From Acidobacteriaceae bacterium (GTDB lineage Bacteria > Acidobacteriota > Terriglobia > Terriglobales > Acidobacteriaceae), in NCBI GenBank assembly GCA_030041435.1, contig JASHNW010000100.1:1-64000 (forward strand): a stretch of DNA of 64,000 nt, read 5' to 3'. Shown here in pieces: positions 15,156 to 23,992 of the stretch. Both the position numbers and the translations under genes were made by a program. The notes below the pieces were generated by a model. The model did not search any database, had not been told where the DNA came from, and worked only from the letters and a program-made list of their open reading frames with translations. The first letter of the stretch is position 1. Every line of letters starts with the position of its first letter.

Positions 15156-17144
15156 TTGAATCAGCAACAGTTACAAATCGCGCGTGCCGCGCTGTGGCAC
15201 CAGAACGCCGCGCCGCTCCTGACCCTCGACGATGCGGCTGCCTGGCTGGAAGAGACGGGCCTCTGCCTGTTTCTGCCCCGGCATGCGCAGTTGCCCGCGC
15301 CGGCGCCGTCGCTGGTCGAAGCCACGATGGGCGCACCCGGCATCGCGCCTTCGGCCGGCGCCATCGCCACGGCAATGGAACTGGCCGCGCGGCTGATCGA
15401 CGCCGGCCGCGCCATTCCGCTGAATCTGCTGGGAACCTTTTCCGAGCAGCCGGACTTTCTGATTACGCCCGAGGTTCTGCCCTGGGTTGCTGCTGTCCGC
15501 GGAGATCGCCAGTGGAAAGCCGCGCCCGGCAACCGCGCCGCGCCGATCGTGGTGCGCACGTGGGAGGCGCTGGAGCAGCAGAGCGCGCAGACCGCCGTAG
15601 AAATCCGCGAGGTCCTGGGCCGCGAGCTCACAGAAGCAGCGGTGCAGCGCGCGCTGATCGAGCTGTGGACCAGCCTGCGCGCCTTGCCGGTGTACACGCC
15701 CGGGGAACCGACGCGCTGGAGCCTCGTCAGGGATCGCTATGCGGCGCAGCTGGCTACCGGCGCTAACACCGCGCAGCCTACGGCTCTCTCCGCGCTCCTT
15801 TCGCTCTATCTGCGCTCCGCCGTTGCGGCCACGGCTGAGGAGGCGGAAATCTTCCTGTCGCCCCTGACCGCGCGGTCGCGCATCCGCGAAGTGCTGCACG
15901 GCATGACCGCCGCTCGACAGTTTGCGACCATGTCAGTCGCCTCGCAGACGCTGTTGTTCCTGGAAGGCTCGCTGCCGGAAACTGCGCCCGAGGCGGAGCC
16001 TGAAGCCGCTCCTGGGGCATCTGAACCCTCGCCTGTGCGGCCAGCGCGAGCTTTCCTACCTGCGCAGCGTCGATCCCAGGGAGGTTTTCCCAGCCAGCCG
16101 CGCAGCGAAGAACGAACCGGCCGTCCCCGGAATGCCCGGCCGCCTCGCCGCGAATTTCGCCCGGCGGCGCGCGCGCGCGACGCTGGATCTCGAGACGCAG
16201 CGGCCCGCGGCGACGCCCCGCGGCGCGAAGGCCAGCCGTCGCGACCCTTTGACAGGAAGCGGAGCTGGCAGCAGCGGGACAAGAAAATCCCTGCGCGGTT
16301 TCCCCGCACGCAGGGCGAGCGCGCAGGCATACCGCGTCCGGCGCAGGAAGACAGCCGCGGCACGCGGCCTGACAAGCGCGGCGTAAAGCCCTGGCAAAGG
16401 CGGGGAAACGGGGAATTCCGCAGCGAGAATCGCGAAGGCAGACGCCCGTTTCCGCCACGCGACAACCCAACCGAGCACCCACGCACCGAGCGCCCGCGCG
16501 GCGAAGGCCGTCCGTGGCAGCAGAAGAATCGTCCCGCCGGCGCACGTCGTCCTGAGAAGCAATCGCAACGTGGCGCCCGCCCGCCGTTCCAGCGCCGCGA
16601 CCGGCCCTCCGGGCAAGCGCGGGGGGATGAGCGCGGCCCTTCGGAGTTTCGTCCGCGCCGGGACTTTGGCGGCAAAATCTTCGATCGCTCCCGCAGCGGG
16701 GACCGTCCGCAGCGCGGCAAGGGTTTCGGGGAAGGCCGCTCGGCGCGCCCGGTCGCCGGCCGCGCTGCGAAAGAATTCCCCGGTAAGGCGCGTCCCTTCG
16801 ACGCGGCGCAGGGGGGAGAAGGCAAGCCCCGATCCGGCAAGCCGGCTTTTAACGGGCCCCAGGGACGGCGAGGACCCGGCAAGTTCGGGGCGGGAAAATT
16901 CGGGGCGGGGAAATTCGGGACCAGAAAGAGCGGCCCGGCGAAGTTTGGTCCGAAGAAATTCGGCTCCGCGAAATTCGGCCCGGCCCGGGGAACGCCTGAA
17001 GGGCCGCGCAAGGCCCCATCCGGTCCGTTAGGCCGGGGTGAATTCCGGCCCGGTCCAGGGCCCGGCAAAACTTTTCGTGCTCCGAAGGCCCGCGGCGAGC
17101 AAAAACCGCGCAAGAATCGCAGCCAGGACGAGAAACCCGAATGA
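15156..17144 (+). CDS. Basic Arg/Gly/Pro-rich protein with KFG repeats
   Basis: A 662-aa protein in two parts. Residues 1 to about 280 are a globular, helix-rich region resembling a winged-helix domain (RTWEALEQQSAQTAVEIREVL...ALIELWTSLRALPV); I cannot name the family with certainty. Residues 285-662 are disordered and strongly basic, with many RRP, RPF and RGE words and seven KFG units at about 576-611. Such tails often bind RNA or DNA. The start is probably the TTG at 15156, just after mutL, with no clear ribosome site. Its stop overlaps the cmk ATG (ATGA), so cmk is translationally coupled to it. Confidence 0.72.
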   Translation: MNQQQLQIARAALWHQNAAPLLTLDDAAAWLEETGLCLFLPRHAQLPAPAPSLVEATMGAPGIAPSAGAIATAMELAARLIDAGRAIPLNLLGTFSEQPDFLITPEVLPWVAAVRGDRQWKAAPGNRAAPIVVRTWEALEQQSAQTAVEIREVLGRELTEAAVQRALIELWTSLRALPVYTPGEPTRWSLVRDRYAAQLATGANTAQPTALSALLSLYLRSAVAATAEEAEIFLSPLTARSRIREVLHGMTAARQFATMSVASQTLLFLEGSLPETAPEAEPEAAPGASEPSPVRPARAFLPAQRRSQGGFPSQPRSEERTGRPRNARPPRREFRPAARARDAGSRDAAARGDAPRREGQPSRPFDRKRSWQQRDKKIPARFPRTQGERAGIPRPAQEDSRGTRPDKRGVKPWQRRGNGEFRSENREGRRPFPPRDNPTEHPRTERPRGEGRPWQQKNRPAGARRPEKQSQRGARPPFQRRDRPSGQARGDERGPSEFRPRRDFGGKIFDRSRSGDRPQRGKGFGEGRSARPVAGRAAKEFPGKARPFDAAQGGEGKPRSGKPAFNGPQGRRGPGKFGAGKFGAGKFGTRKSGPAKFGPKKFGSAKFGPARGTPEGPRKAPSGPLGRGEFRPGPGPGKTFRAPKARGEQKPRKNRSQDEKPE

Positions 17145-17863
17145 GCCGCGATCCCATCATCGCCATCGATGGCCCGGCCGGCGCCGGCAAGAGCACGGTG
17201 GCGCGTCATCTGGCGCAGCACTTCGGCCTGCTCTATCTCGAAACCGGCGCCATGTACCGCGCCTTTGCGCTCAAGGCGATTTTGTCCGATCACGACTTCG
17301 ACGACTCGGTCGCCCTCGAACGCCTTGCCCGCGACACAGAGATCAGACTGGAAGCCGACCGCGCAGGCAACCGCGTTTATCTGGATGGCGAGGACGTTAC
17401 GGAGCGGGTTCGCGACTCCGACGTTACGCAGGGAGCGTCGCGGGTGAGCGTTCACCCTGCGATCCGTAAGTGGCTGGTGGACCTGCAGCGCAATCTCGGC
17501 AGCAAAGGCGGCGTGGTGATGGAAGGGCGCGACATCGGGACGGTCGTCTTTCCGGATGCCGACGTCAAGGTCTTCCTCGATGCGTCGCCCGAGGCGCGGA
17601 GCCAGCGCCGCTACGAACAGAATGCTCAGAACGCTGCCGTTGCAGCCGGCGCGGGAGCGCCGCCATCGAACTCCGACCATGCCTCGATCTCTCAGGAACT
17701 CCGCGAGCGCGACCGGCGCGACCGGAATCGCGCCAACTCGCCGTTGCGCCCTGCGCCCGACGCGATCGTCATCGACTCCACCTCTCTGGGCCTGGACGAA
17801 GTGCTGACGCGCATTGAGGACCTGGTGCGGCCGCTATTTTTCACAGAAAAAGCCGCGAAGTAG
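17141..17863 (+). CDS. cmk: Cytidylate kinase
   Basis: A 240-aa P-loop kinase converting (d)CMP to (d)CDP. The P-loop GPAGAGKST is at residues 8-16, followed by LETGAMYRAFA, the CMP-binding inserted region, and GRDIGTVVFPDADVKVFLDASPEARSQRR, which is diagnostic. A short low-complexity insert (AAVAAGAGAPPSNSD) replaces the usual loop before the RD-RxxxP motif. The ATG overlaps the upstream stop by four bases. Confidence 0.96.
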   Translation: MSRDPIIAIDGPAGAGKSTVARHLAQHFGLLYLETGAMYRAFALKAILSDHDFDDSVALERLARDTEIRLEADRAGNRVYLDGEDVTERVRDSDVTQGASRVSVHPAIRKWLVDLQRNLGSKGGVVMEGRDIGTVVFPDADVKVFLDASPEARSQRRYEQNAQNAAVAAGAGAPPSNSDHASISQELRERDRRDRNRANSPLRPAPDAIVIDSTSLGLDEVLTRIEDLVRPLFFTEKAAK

Positions 17864-17892
17864 AGGCTCCTTTCACCTCTTTCTTCGCGGCT
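17851..17892. terminator. Hairpin between convergent genes, including the cmk stop
   Basis: The stem agccgcgaag / cttcgcggct (10 bp) encloses an inner agagg / cctct stem. A-rich and pyrimidine-rich flanks suit a bidirectional terminator for cmk and the convergent DUF4097 gene. The left arm lies within the last codons of cmk. Confidence 0.7.
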
Positions 17893-17910
17893 CGGCTTTC
17901 TCTTCGTCCC

Positions 17911-19506
17911 TTATTGCTGCTTCACCTCGGGCTTCACGCCAGCCGGGGCGCGAAAGTGCTTCGCTCCGGGTGCGGTCACCGCGGGCTGAGACTGATCCGA
18001 TGGCGTTGCGGCCAGCGTAGTATTCGTCCCTTTGCGCAGCTCCAGGTTCCCATGCTCCGTCTCCAGCTGGAGCTGAACTCCGCCGTGACCCACGGAGCCG
18101 CTCAGCGTCTGACGGCCGCCATCGGTGGCCATGTGCAGCGGGAAATCGGTCCGCACCGCTTCGTCGTCGCTCGTGCTGCCGGTGACGGTAAAGCTGGCAT
18201 CCTCAGGCATGGTCACGATGACGTTGCCGGTGTGATCGGTGACCTGGACGTTGCCCAGGGGCGAGGCCGTCACCAGATCCACGTCGCCGTCGCTGTCTTC
18301 AATGTGAGCGTCGCCGGCAACCTGAGTCAGGTCGATGTCTTTGGACTTGGCGATCACCCGCACCGGACCGGCAGCGCGGCTCACGCTCAGGTCGCTCTTG
18401 TCGAGCGTCAGCGATCCGTCAAGGCGCGGGATATCGAGCGTCGTCATGCTGGACTGATAGTGCACCGCGCCGCTCATCTGCTCCATGTGAATGTCGCCGT
18501 AGAAATCGCCGTCGATGGTGGCCGCTCCTTTGATCGCAGACAGCGTGATGTCATCGCCGTTGCCGTCCACCAGGACCTTGCCCTGCACGTTGTGCGCGGA
18601 AAAGTCTCCCTGGTCCATGTGACCCTGCGCGTCGCCGCTGATGTCCTCCAGCTTTACCTCGCCGTGGTCATCGGTCACCTGAATACCGTCGTTGAGGCCG
18701 TCGGCCGTCACGTCGCCATGCTCGGCGGTTACGGTGGCGTAGGAGGCAGCCGGCATCTCCACGGTCAGATCCACGCGCGCTCCGTCTTTCTCAGGGACGC
18801 TGACGACGGCGCCGCCCGAGGACGTCTCCACCTTCGGCTTCAGCTCGCCAAAGATTTTTCTGGCTTCGTCGTCCGAGGTCCGGTGCACCATTTCGTGCGC
18901 GCGAACATGCAGCTTGCCGTCGCTGGAGGGCGTAATGGTCACGTCGCCGCGCGGGTCGCTGATGCTCACCGAGGGCTTTGCCGCGGTCAGGACCTGATCG
19001 ATCTGTACGTCGTTGTCGTGCTCCGGGCCCATCCAGCTCCAGAAGTCGTTGCCGTTGTCTCCGGAGAACTCCCAGGCAAAGGGCCCTACCAGGTGGCCTT
19101 CGCGCGAGATCCATCCGAGACAGATGAGCAGTATCACGAGCCAAACCAGTCCGCCCAGGGGGCGCCGGCCTACCCAGGGGCTGTGCCAGTCGAGGAAATA
19201 CTCGCCCAGAAGCAGGGCGCCCAGGCCGATGAGCAGCATGGGCCACCAGTGCGCATACCAGGCCCAGAAATCGACGGCGTCCATGCGCCCGGTGGAGATG
19301 AGCAGAGCAATAATTCCGATGGCCAGCAGAACCACCGGGCCGATGAACGAAGGCCGATGAGCCCCTCGCCAGCAGGCACGGTAATACGCTCTCTGCGCCC
19401 GGGCCTGAGCCTTCCACTGGTCCCTCTGCGCCCGTGCCTGGGCTTTCATCTCCCGTGCCTGCCAGCGGGCATCCTGCGGCGAATACGGCGGAGGTGCGCT
19501 TCCCAT
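17911..19506 (-). CDS. DUF4097-type beta-helix protein with N-terminal membrane region
   Basis: A 531-aa protein, last gene of the sigma-factor operon. An Arg/Gln/Ala-rich N-terminus (residues 10-48) precedes three hydrophobic segments (about 55-72, 80-100 and 115-132). The rest is a long run of short beta-strand repeats (DVTADGLNDGIQVTDDHGEVKLEDISG...) as in DUF4097 adhesin-like domains, with an AKSKDIDLTQVAGDAHIED core. Likely membrane-anchored with the beta-helix outside the cytoplasm. The gene starts two bases after the previous stop. DUF4097 proteins often accompany LiaI/LiaF-like envelope-stress proteins. Confidence 0.85.
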   Translation of the reverse strand: MGSAPPPYSPQDARWQAREMKAQARAQRDQWKAQARAQRAYYRACWRGAHRPSFIGPVVLLAIGIIALLISTGRMDAVDFWAWYAHWWPMLLIGLGALLLGEYFLDWHSPWVGRRPLGGLVWLVILLICLGWISREGHLVGPFAWEFSGDNGNDFWSWMGPEHDNDVQIDQVLTAAKPSVSISDPRGDVTITPSSDGKLHVRAHEMVHRTSDDEARKIFGELKPKVETSSGGAVVSVPEKDGARVDLTVEMPAASYATVTAEHGDVTADGLNDGIQVTDDHGEVKLEDISGDAQGHMDQGDFSAHNVQGKVLVDGNGDDITLSAIKGAATIDGDFYGDIHMEQMSGAVHYQSSMTTLDIPRLDGSLTLDKSDLSVSRAAGPVRVIAKSKDIDLTQVAGDAHIEDSDGDVDLVTASPLGNVQVTDHTGNVIVTMPEDASFTVTGSTSDDEAVRTDFPLHMATDGGRQTLSGSVGHGGVQLQLETEHGNLELRKGTNTTLAATPSDQSQPAVTAPGAKHFRAPAGVKPEVKQQ

Positions 19507-19508
19507 AA

Positions 19509-19904
19509 TTACCTCCTGTCCTCACCCTCGGCCGGCACAATGGCCGTCGAGGAGTTCGATCCGCCCTGATTTCCCGCACCGGGTGCGGTCCCCGGCGGCG
19601 GCTGCCCCGCGGGATCGTAGTTCGCGGCCCCGTGCCCCGCGGGTCCGTACCCTGCAGCTCCGTAACCCGGCCAGGTTCCGTAGCCCGGCGGAGGGGGGTA
19701 TCCGGGAACCTGCCCTGGCGGCGGTGGCGGGTTTTGCGCCAGGATGGCGTTCTCCGCCAGCTTCAAGATCCCCCACGCGATGATGTAGAGGGGCCAGCTG
19801 TCGCCGTAGCCGATGTTTGTGTACTCGGCCAGGATTGCGGTGATTCCGAAGACCAGCAGGAAGATCGGGCCGCGCATTCTGCGTAAGAACAGGTATTGGT
19901 TCAT
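19509..19904 (-). CDS. Small LiaI/LiaF-like membrane protein with Pro/Gly/Tyr tail
   Basis: A 131-aa protein. Residues 1-60 hold two hydrophobic segments in the pattern RRMRGPIFLLVFGITAIL...SWPLYIIAWGILKLAEN, typical of the LiaI-LiaF transmembrane region. The tail is a disordered Pro/Gly/Tyr-rich stretch with PGYG-type repeats. The start overlaps the preceding stop (ATGA). Confidence 0.78.
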   Translation of the reverse strand: MNQYLFLRRMRGPIFLLVFGITAILAEYTNIGYGDSWPLYIIAWGILKLAENAILAQNPPPPPGQVPGYPPPPGYGTWPGYGAAGYGPAGHGAANYDPAGQPPPGTAPGAGNQGGSNSSTAIVPAEGEDRR

Positions 19905-21103
19905 TGCCCACCTCCCGGCCGATTCGCGTCAGCATCCTGCGGCGTTTCCGGCGGTTTCGGCGGTACGCGTGCTGCAAATCCAAAGCGGCCAGGACTGTTT
20001 CGCATGAGCAGCCAAATGGCGACAGCGACGATAATCAGCGGCCATCCATGACTCACCCATCCAAAGCTGAAAAACCCCATGGTATTGAAAAGAAACAGCA
20101 TGCCCAGCAGGATGAGCACGATCGCCCCGATCGGCTCGCGGCGTGCCCGCTCCAGCTCCATTTGCGGCGGAATGGGCGGCACGGGGGGGATCGGCGGGAC
20201 CCCGCCGGGCGGCACATAGCCGGGCTGGGCCCATGCGGCTGCAGGAGGCGGCGCGGCCCAGCCTCCCGCGGGAGGCGGAAACGGTGGCGTGAATCCGGAA
20301 GCCACCGGTCCTCCACCCCACGCAGCGGATCCCGGGGGGTAGGGCTGGGATGCCTGGGCAGCTTCGGCCACGATCCGCGTCCGCAACTGCTCGCCCCACT
20401 GGCCAGCCTGTTCGCCCCACTGATGTGCCTGCTGGCGGGCCTGCTCAGCCCAGTCGGCGTACGGATTCGCCTGCGTCCCGGTGGCGCCGGGGGTGGGCGG
20501 CGTGCCCGCCGGAGGGGCTGGCGGAGGAGGAACGGGAGGAGGAATCGGGCCCGTGTGTCCGCCAATCCGGTTCCCCAACTCGTTCAAACCAAAGGGGTCC
20601 GGCAGCGGCAGCCCATCGCGGCGGGCTTTCGCCGTCTGGTGGGCGTCAAAGACCTGGTAGAGAACCCAGAAGCCGATGAGCAGGCCGAAGAACCAGAAGC
20701 GGTCCGACATGCCCACGAGGACCACAAAGACCAGCACATGCACGATGGCCTTGATGTACTGGCCGTTGTACATGGCTCCCACGCCGGGGATAAACCCGAG
20801 AATGGTCGCTGTTCCGGGATTCGGGCCGGAGGGTGGCGGTGGAACCCAGCCCGGCGGGTACGCGCCCGGAGGCATAGAGCCGCTATAGGCCCCCGGCGCA
20901 CCCGGACCCGCAGCAGAACCTGGCGCTGCGCCGGCAGCAGGGCCGGTGCCCGCAACGGGCATTCCTGCCGTTCGGCCCGCCAGGCACTGGTCGCAGAAGA
21001 TGTTGCCCTGAACCGTGCGCGCGCAAGCCGAGCACAACCCTTTTCCGCAATTCTGGCAATAAGCGGTGACCGCCGCATCGGAGTGGTTAACGCAATAGTT
21101 CAT
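19901..21103 (-). CDS. B-box zinc-finger protein with LiaI-like membrane helices
   Basis: A 400-aa protein. The N-terminus has a B-box-like zinc site (C4, H7, then CQNCGKGLCSAC and FCDQC). A Pro/Gly-rich linker leads to helices near residues 120-155 (HVLVFVVLVGMSDRFWFFGLLIGFW), then another Pro-rich segment and a C-terminal pair of LiaI-like helices (IGAIVLILLGMLFLFNTMGFF, WPLIIVAVAIWLLM). B-box plus DUF5668-like proteins are typical of Acidobacteriota. The gene overlaps both neighbours by four bases, so it belongs to the sigma-factor operon. Confidence 0.82.
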   Translation of the reverse strand: MNYCVNHSDAAVTAYCQNCGKGLCSACARTVQGNIFCDQCLAGRTAGMPVAGTGPAAGAAPGSAAGPGAPGAYSGSMPPGAYPPGWVPPPPSGPNPGTATILGFIPGVGAMYNGQYIKAIVHVLVFVVLVGMSDRFWFFGLLIGFWVLYQVFDAHQTAKARRDGLPLPDPFGLNELGNRIGGHTGPIPPPVPPPPAPPAGTPPTPGATGTQANPYADWAEQARQQAHQWGEQAGQWGEQLRTRIVAEAAQASQPYPPGSAAWGGGPVASGFTPPFPPPAGGWAAPPPAAAWAQPGYVPPGGVPPIPPVPPIPPQMELERARREPIGAIVLILLGMLFLFNTMGFFSFGWVSHGWPLIIVAVAIWLLMRNSPGRFGFAARVPPKPPETPQDADANRPGGGQ

Positions 21104-21966
21104 GCCAGGCTCCTTCCCTCGTACCCGGCGGATTCAGTCACCCGCCGCGGCCCGGCCCTGTGAGTCCCCAGGGAAATCAAATGGTCAGCCTCTGTTCCTT
21201 CGTTGATGAATGAGCTCTGTGCTCTGAGCTGCGAATGCCGGTGGCTGACCGCTGACCGCTGCCCTGCGTTGAGCATCTCGCCCTGCACAGGACCCGGATT
21301 CAGCCACCCGTCCTTGTCGCTCCGTTTCGATGGCGCACTCTTCGCCGGAGCCGAAGGGGCCTGTTGGGCGTCGCGCCGCAGCTCCCGGACTTTTGACTCC
21401 AGCTGATAAACGAACCGCATGTTGTTGTAGAACCGCACCACCGACCCGCGCGCTCCGTAGAACTGGCGCGAGAGGGTGCTGCTGATGGTGGAAGGCCGCA
21501 AATCTGCCAGACGCAGGCTGGTCACCTTCACTCCCGCCATGTTGAGGGTGACCGCGATGGAGAAGAAGGCCATGGCCACCGTCATGAGCAGGCGAGTCTC
21601 GTGGAAGCTTCGCCGCATGGGCACTGCGATGGCCGCGGCGCCAACGCCCTGGCCGGCTCCGGCCAGCACCGGCACCGGGATGGCTCCGGCGCCTGCCGTC
21701 CTATCCAGAATTTTGCCGACCAGGCCGGCCGGAACCTCCGGTTCATTATGAAGATAGACCAGCCATTCCTGGCCCTGTTTCGCGTGGGCGAGCAGATCGG
21801 CGCAGCCGGCACAGCTGCCGCTGTGGGCATGGAACGCCGCCGCCTCGCGCGCGGGCAGCAGCCCGTCCAGCGCGTCGGCCAGCAGCGCCTCCCATTCTTC
21901 GCAGCGGAGTCCGCCGCCGCCCGGGGTGGCGTCCGGCATTTTCCCGAATTTGTTCTGCTCCGCCAT
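21100..21966 (-). CDS. Anti-sigma factor with zinc-finger domain
   Basis: A 288-aa protein. The N-terminus carries the anti-sigma zinc motif (H46...C51xxC54 in AFHAHSGSCAGCADLL). One hydrophobic segment (about residues 128-148, LLMTVAMAFFSIAVTLNMAGV) would place the rest in the periplasm. It lies two bases after the ECF sigma gene, so it is the cognate regulator. The last fifty residues include a stretch encoded by GGTCAGCG and CAGAGCACAGAGCTC repeat words (21212-21263), which look like a later in-frame insertion. Confidence 0.86.
   Translation of the reverse strand: MAEQNKFGKMPDATPGGGGLRCEEWEALLADALDGLLPAREAAAFHAHSGSCAGCADLLAHAKQGQEWLVYLHNEPEVPAGLVGKILDRTAGAGAIPVPVLAGAGQGVGAAAIAVPMRRSFHETRLLMTVAMAFFSIAVTLNMAGVKVTSLRLADLRPSTISSTLSRQFYGARGSVVRFYNNMRFVYQLESKVRELRRDAQQAPSAPAKSAPSKRSDKDGWLNPGPVQGEMLNAGQRSAVSHRHSQLRAQSSFINEGTEADHLISLGTHRAGPRRVTESAGYEGRSLA
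21212..21263. repeat. Repeat words inside the anti-sigma gene
   Basis: Two word families adjoin: a GAGCTCTGTGCTCTGAGCT block (21212-21230) and GGCTGACCGCTGACCGCTGC (21243-21263). The first also occurs within tgt (45971-46001), the second resembles repeats at 46.5, 47.5, 61.7 and 62.9 kb. Here they encode about residues 235-252 of the anti-sigma factor. Confidence 0.65.
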
Positions 21967-21968
21967 AC

Positions 21969-22772
21969 CTACACCACTTGCCCTTTATTACGCTCCAGCA
22001 AACGGGCCAGTTCCGCCCGGCCCCGGCTGATCCTCGACTTTACAGTACCTTCGGGGATGTGCAGCACCTGGGCGATCTCCTTGTAGTCCATGTCCTGCAG
22101 ATCGCGCAAGATGACTGCTTCCCGCAGCTCCGGCGAAATCTTGGTCAGAGCTTCCTGGACCATCTTCTCAATTTCTTTCTGCACTGCGCGGTCGTGCGGC
22201 GAGGCGCCGGTCTCGGCCAGACGTTGCGTCAGCGGCAACTCGTCCCCGTCGCCGTCCCAGCCCGCATCGATCGAATCCGTCACTCGCAGCGCCCGCGAGC
22301 GGCGGAAATGATCCACCAGCAGGTTGCGGGTCATGGTGGTCAGCCAGGTCTGGAACGTGCCGCGCGCCAGATCGAAGGCGGTCAGGTTCCCGTAGACCTT
22401 GAGGAACACTTCCTGGGTCAGATCTTCTGCATCCGTGGCGGAACCCGTAAAGCGGTAGCACAATCCGTACACACGTCTGTGATGCGCCTTCACCAGCTCA
22501 GTCCACGCGAACGAGTCCCCTTTCAGGCACCGCTCCACCAGGACCTGCCACTCGGCTTCCACAGGCTTCTCCAGGATTCTGTCCCCGCCCCGTTCGTGAA
22601 TCCGTTCCCCGGACTGCTCTTTTTTTTGCCAGCGCTCCGCCGGATTCGACTGCTGCCCCCCGGGTGTGCGAAGCTGGCCCGGCGGCGGCGTCTGACCGGA
22701 CCGGACTACCGTCCGGCTCGCTGGGAATCCCATCATTCCCAGGTTCCACGTCATGGCGCCCGCAAGGCTCAT
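21969..22772 (-). CDS. ECF-family RNA polymerase sigma factor
   Basis: A sigma-70 family protein of up to 267 aa. Region 2 (CLKGDSFAWTELVKAHHRRVYGLCYRFTGSATDAEDLTQEVFLKVY) and region 4 (ISPELREAVILRDLQDMDYKEIAQVLHIPEGTVKSRISRGRAEL) are complete and typical of the RpoE/SigW group. The start is uncertain: about 70 poorly conserved residues precede region 2, and the ATG at 22772 lacks a clear ribosome site. It heads the leftward operon: sigma, anti-sigma, B-box/LiaI-like protein, LiaI-like protein, DUF4097 protein. The set looks like an envelope-stress regulon that controls its own output genes. Confidence 0.9.
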   Translation of the reverse strand: MSLAGAMTWNLGMMGFPASRTVVRSGQTPPPGQLRTPGGQQSNPAERWQKKEQSGERIHERGGDRILEKPVEAEWQVLVERCLKGDSFAWTELVKAHHRRVYGLCYRFTGSATDAEDLTQEVFLKVYGNLTAFDLARGTFQTWLTTMTRNLLVDHFRRSRALRVTDSIDAGWDGDGDELPLTQRLAETGASPHDRAVQKEIEKMVQEALTKISPELREAVILRDLQDMDYKEIAQVLHIPEGTVKSRISRGRAELARLLERNKGQVV

Positions 22773-22915
22773 GGGCAATCATACGCAGACCGCCCCGCAG
22801 CGGTTCCGTACGGAGGATTTGCGGACACGCCAGTATACGGAAGGAGCTTTGACGCCACGCAGGAAATGCAGGTTTCCGCTCCGCGTCGCTTCCTGCTACC
22901 TTTTTTGTAGCTCCG

Positions 22916-23992
22916 ATGCCCTCCAGCGCCCCCGATCTCTCCGTTCGCGCCACCCGCTTTGTTCGAGCCTGCCTGCGCCAGCCGGTCGACCGCACCCCGG
23001 TGTGGTTTCTGCGCCAGGCAGGCCGCTACATGCGCGAGTATATGGAAGTGCGCCGCCACCATTCGCTGCTGGAGATCTGCAGGCGGCCGGAGCTGGCCGC
23101 CGAGGTCACCATCACCGCCGCCGAAAGGCTGGACGTGGACGCGGCCATCATTTTTGCCGACCTGCTGCTGCCGCTCGCATGCATGGGCCTGGATTTCGAA
23201 TTCCAGGCAGGGGAAGGACCCGTGATTCACAAGCCGCTGCGCGATGCAGCCGGCATTGAGGCATTGCAGACGACCCGAGCAAGCGAGCTGAGCTACGTTG
23301 CGGAAGCCATCCAGAGGGTGGTTTCCCATTTCCACGACCGCATTGGGATCATCGGGTTCTGCGGCGCCCCGTTTACCCTGGCCAGCTACATGATCGAGGG
23401 CGGGGGATCGCGGAACTATATCGAGACAAAGAAGATGATGTATCGCCAGCCCGGCCCCTGGCGGAAGCTGCTGGACAAGCTGTGCGTGGTTCTCCGCGAA
23501 TTTGCCGCGCAGCAGGTCGCCGCCGGCGCCGACGCGATCCAGATCTTCGACAGCTGGGCGGGTGCGCTGGCCGTCCCTGACTATCGCGAATTCGTCCTGC
23601 CGGCGACACGCGTGCTGGTGCGGGAGGTGCAGTCGCTGGGCGTTCCCGTGATCTACTTCGGCGTGGATACGGCCAGCCTGCTGCCCGCCATGCGCGAGAC
23701 CGGCGCGGACGTGCTGGGTCTCGACTGGCGCACGCCGCTCGACCAGGCGTGGCGCGGGCTGGACTACGCCTGCGCGGTGCAGGGCAACCTCGATCCGATT
23801 ACGCTGTTTGCCGAGCCGGAGCTGATCCGCACCAGGGTGCAGCAAATCCTCGATCAGGCGGCCGGGCGGCCGGGCCACATTTTCAATCTCGGCCACGGAA
23901 TCGTTCCCGGCACGCCGGTTGAAAACGTCCAGGCGGTGGTGCAGTTCGTCCGCGCCTATGCTCCGAAAGTACTGGAGCCGCATCGTGGCTGA
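22916..23992 (+). CDS. hemE: Uroporphyrinogen decarboxylase
   Basis: A 358-aa TIM-barrel enzyme that removes four carboxyl groups from uroporphyrinogen III to give coproporphyrinogen III. The signatures PVWFLRQAGRYMREY and GFCGAPFTLASYMIEG are present, with the catalytic aspartate in FADLL and the C-terminal FNLGHGIVPGTPVENV motif. Length is normal. hemH follows with an eight-base overlap, forming a haem operon. It diverges from the sigma-factor operon. Confidence 0.96.
   Translation: MPSSAPDLSVRATRFVRACLRQPVDRTPVWFLRQAGRYMREYMEVRRHHSLLEICRRPELAAEVTITAAERLDVDAAIIFADLLLPLACMGLDFEFQAGEGPVIHKPLRDAAGIEALQTTRASELSYVAEAIQRVVSHFHDRIGIIGFCGAPFTLASYMIEGGGSRNYIETKKMMYRQPGPWRKLLDKLCVVLREFAAQQVAAGADAIQIFDSWAGALAVPDYREFVLPATRVLVREVQSLGVPVIYFGVDTASLLPAMRETGADVLGLDWRTPLDQAWRGLDYACAVQGNLDPITLFAEPELIRTRVQQILDQAAGRPGHIFNLGHGIVPGTPVENVQAVVQFVRAYAPKVLEPHRG

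Noticed and set aside
17914-19569. Plus-strand open frame opposite the DUF4097 gene
   Set aside because: Composition is typical antisense shadow (many H, R, V, G); the minus strand has membrane helices and regular beta repeats and fits the operon.
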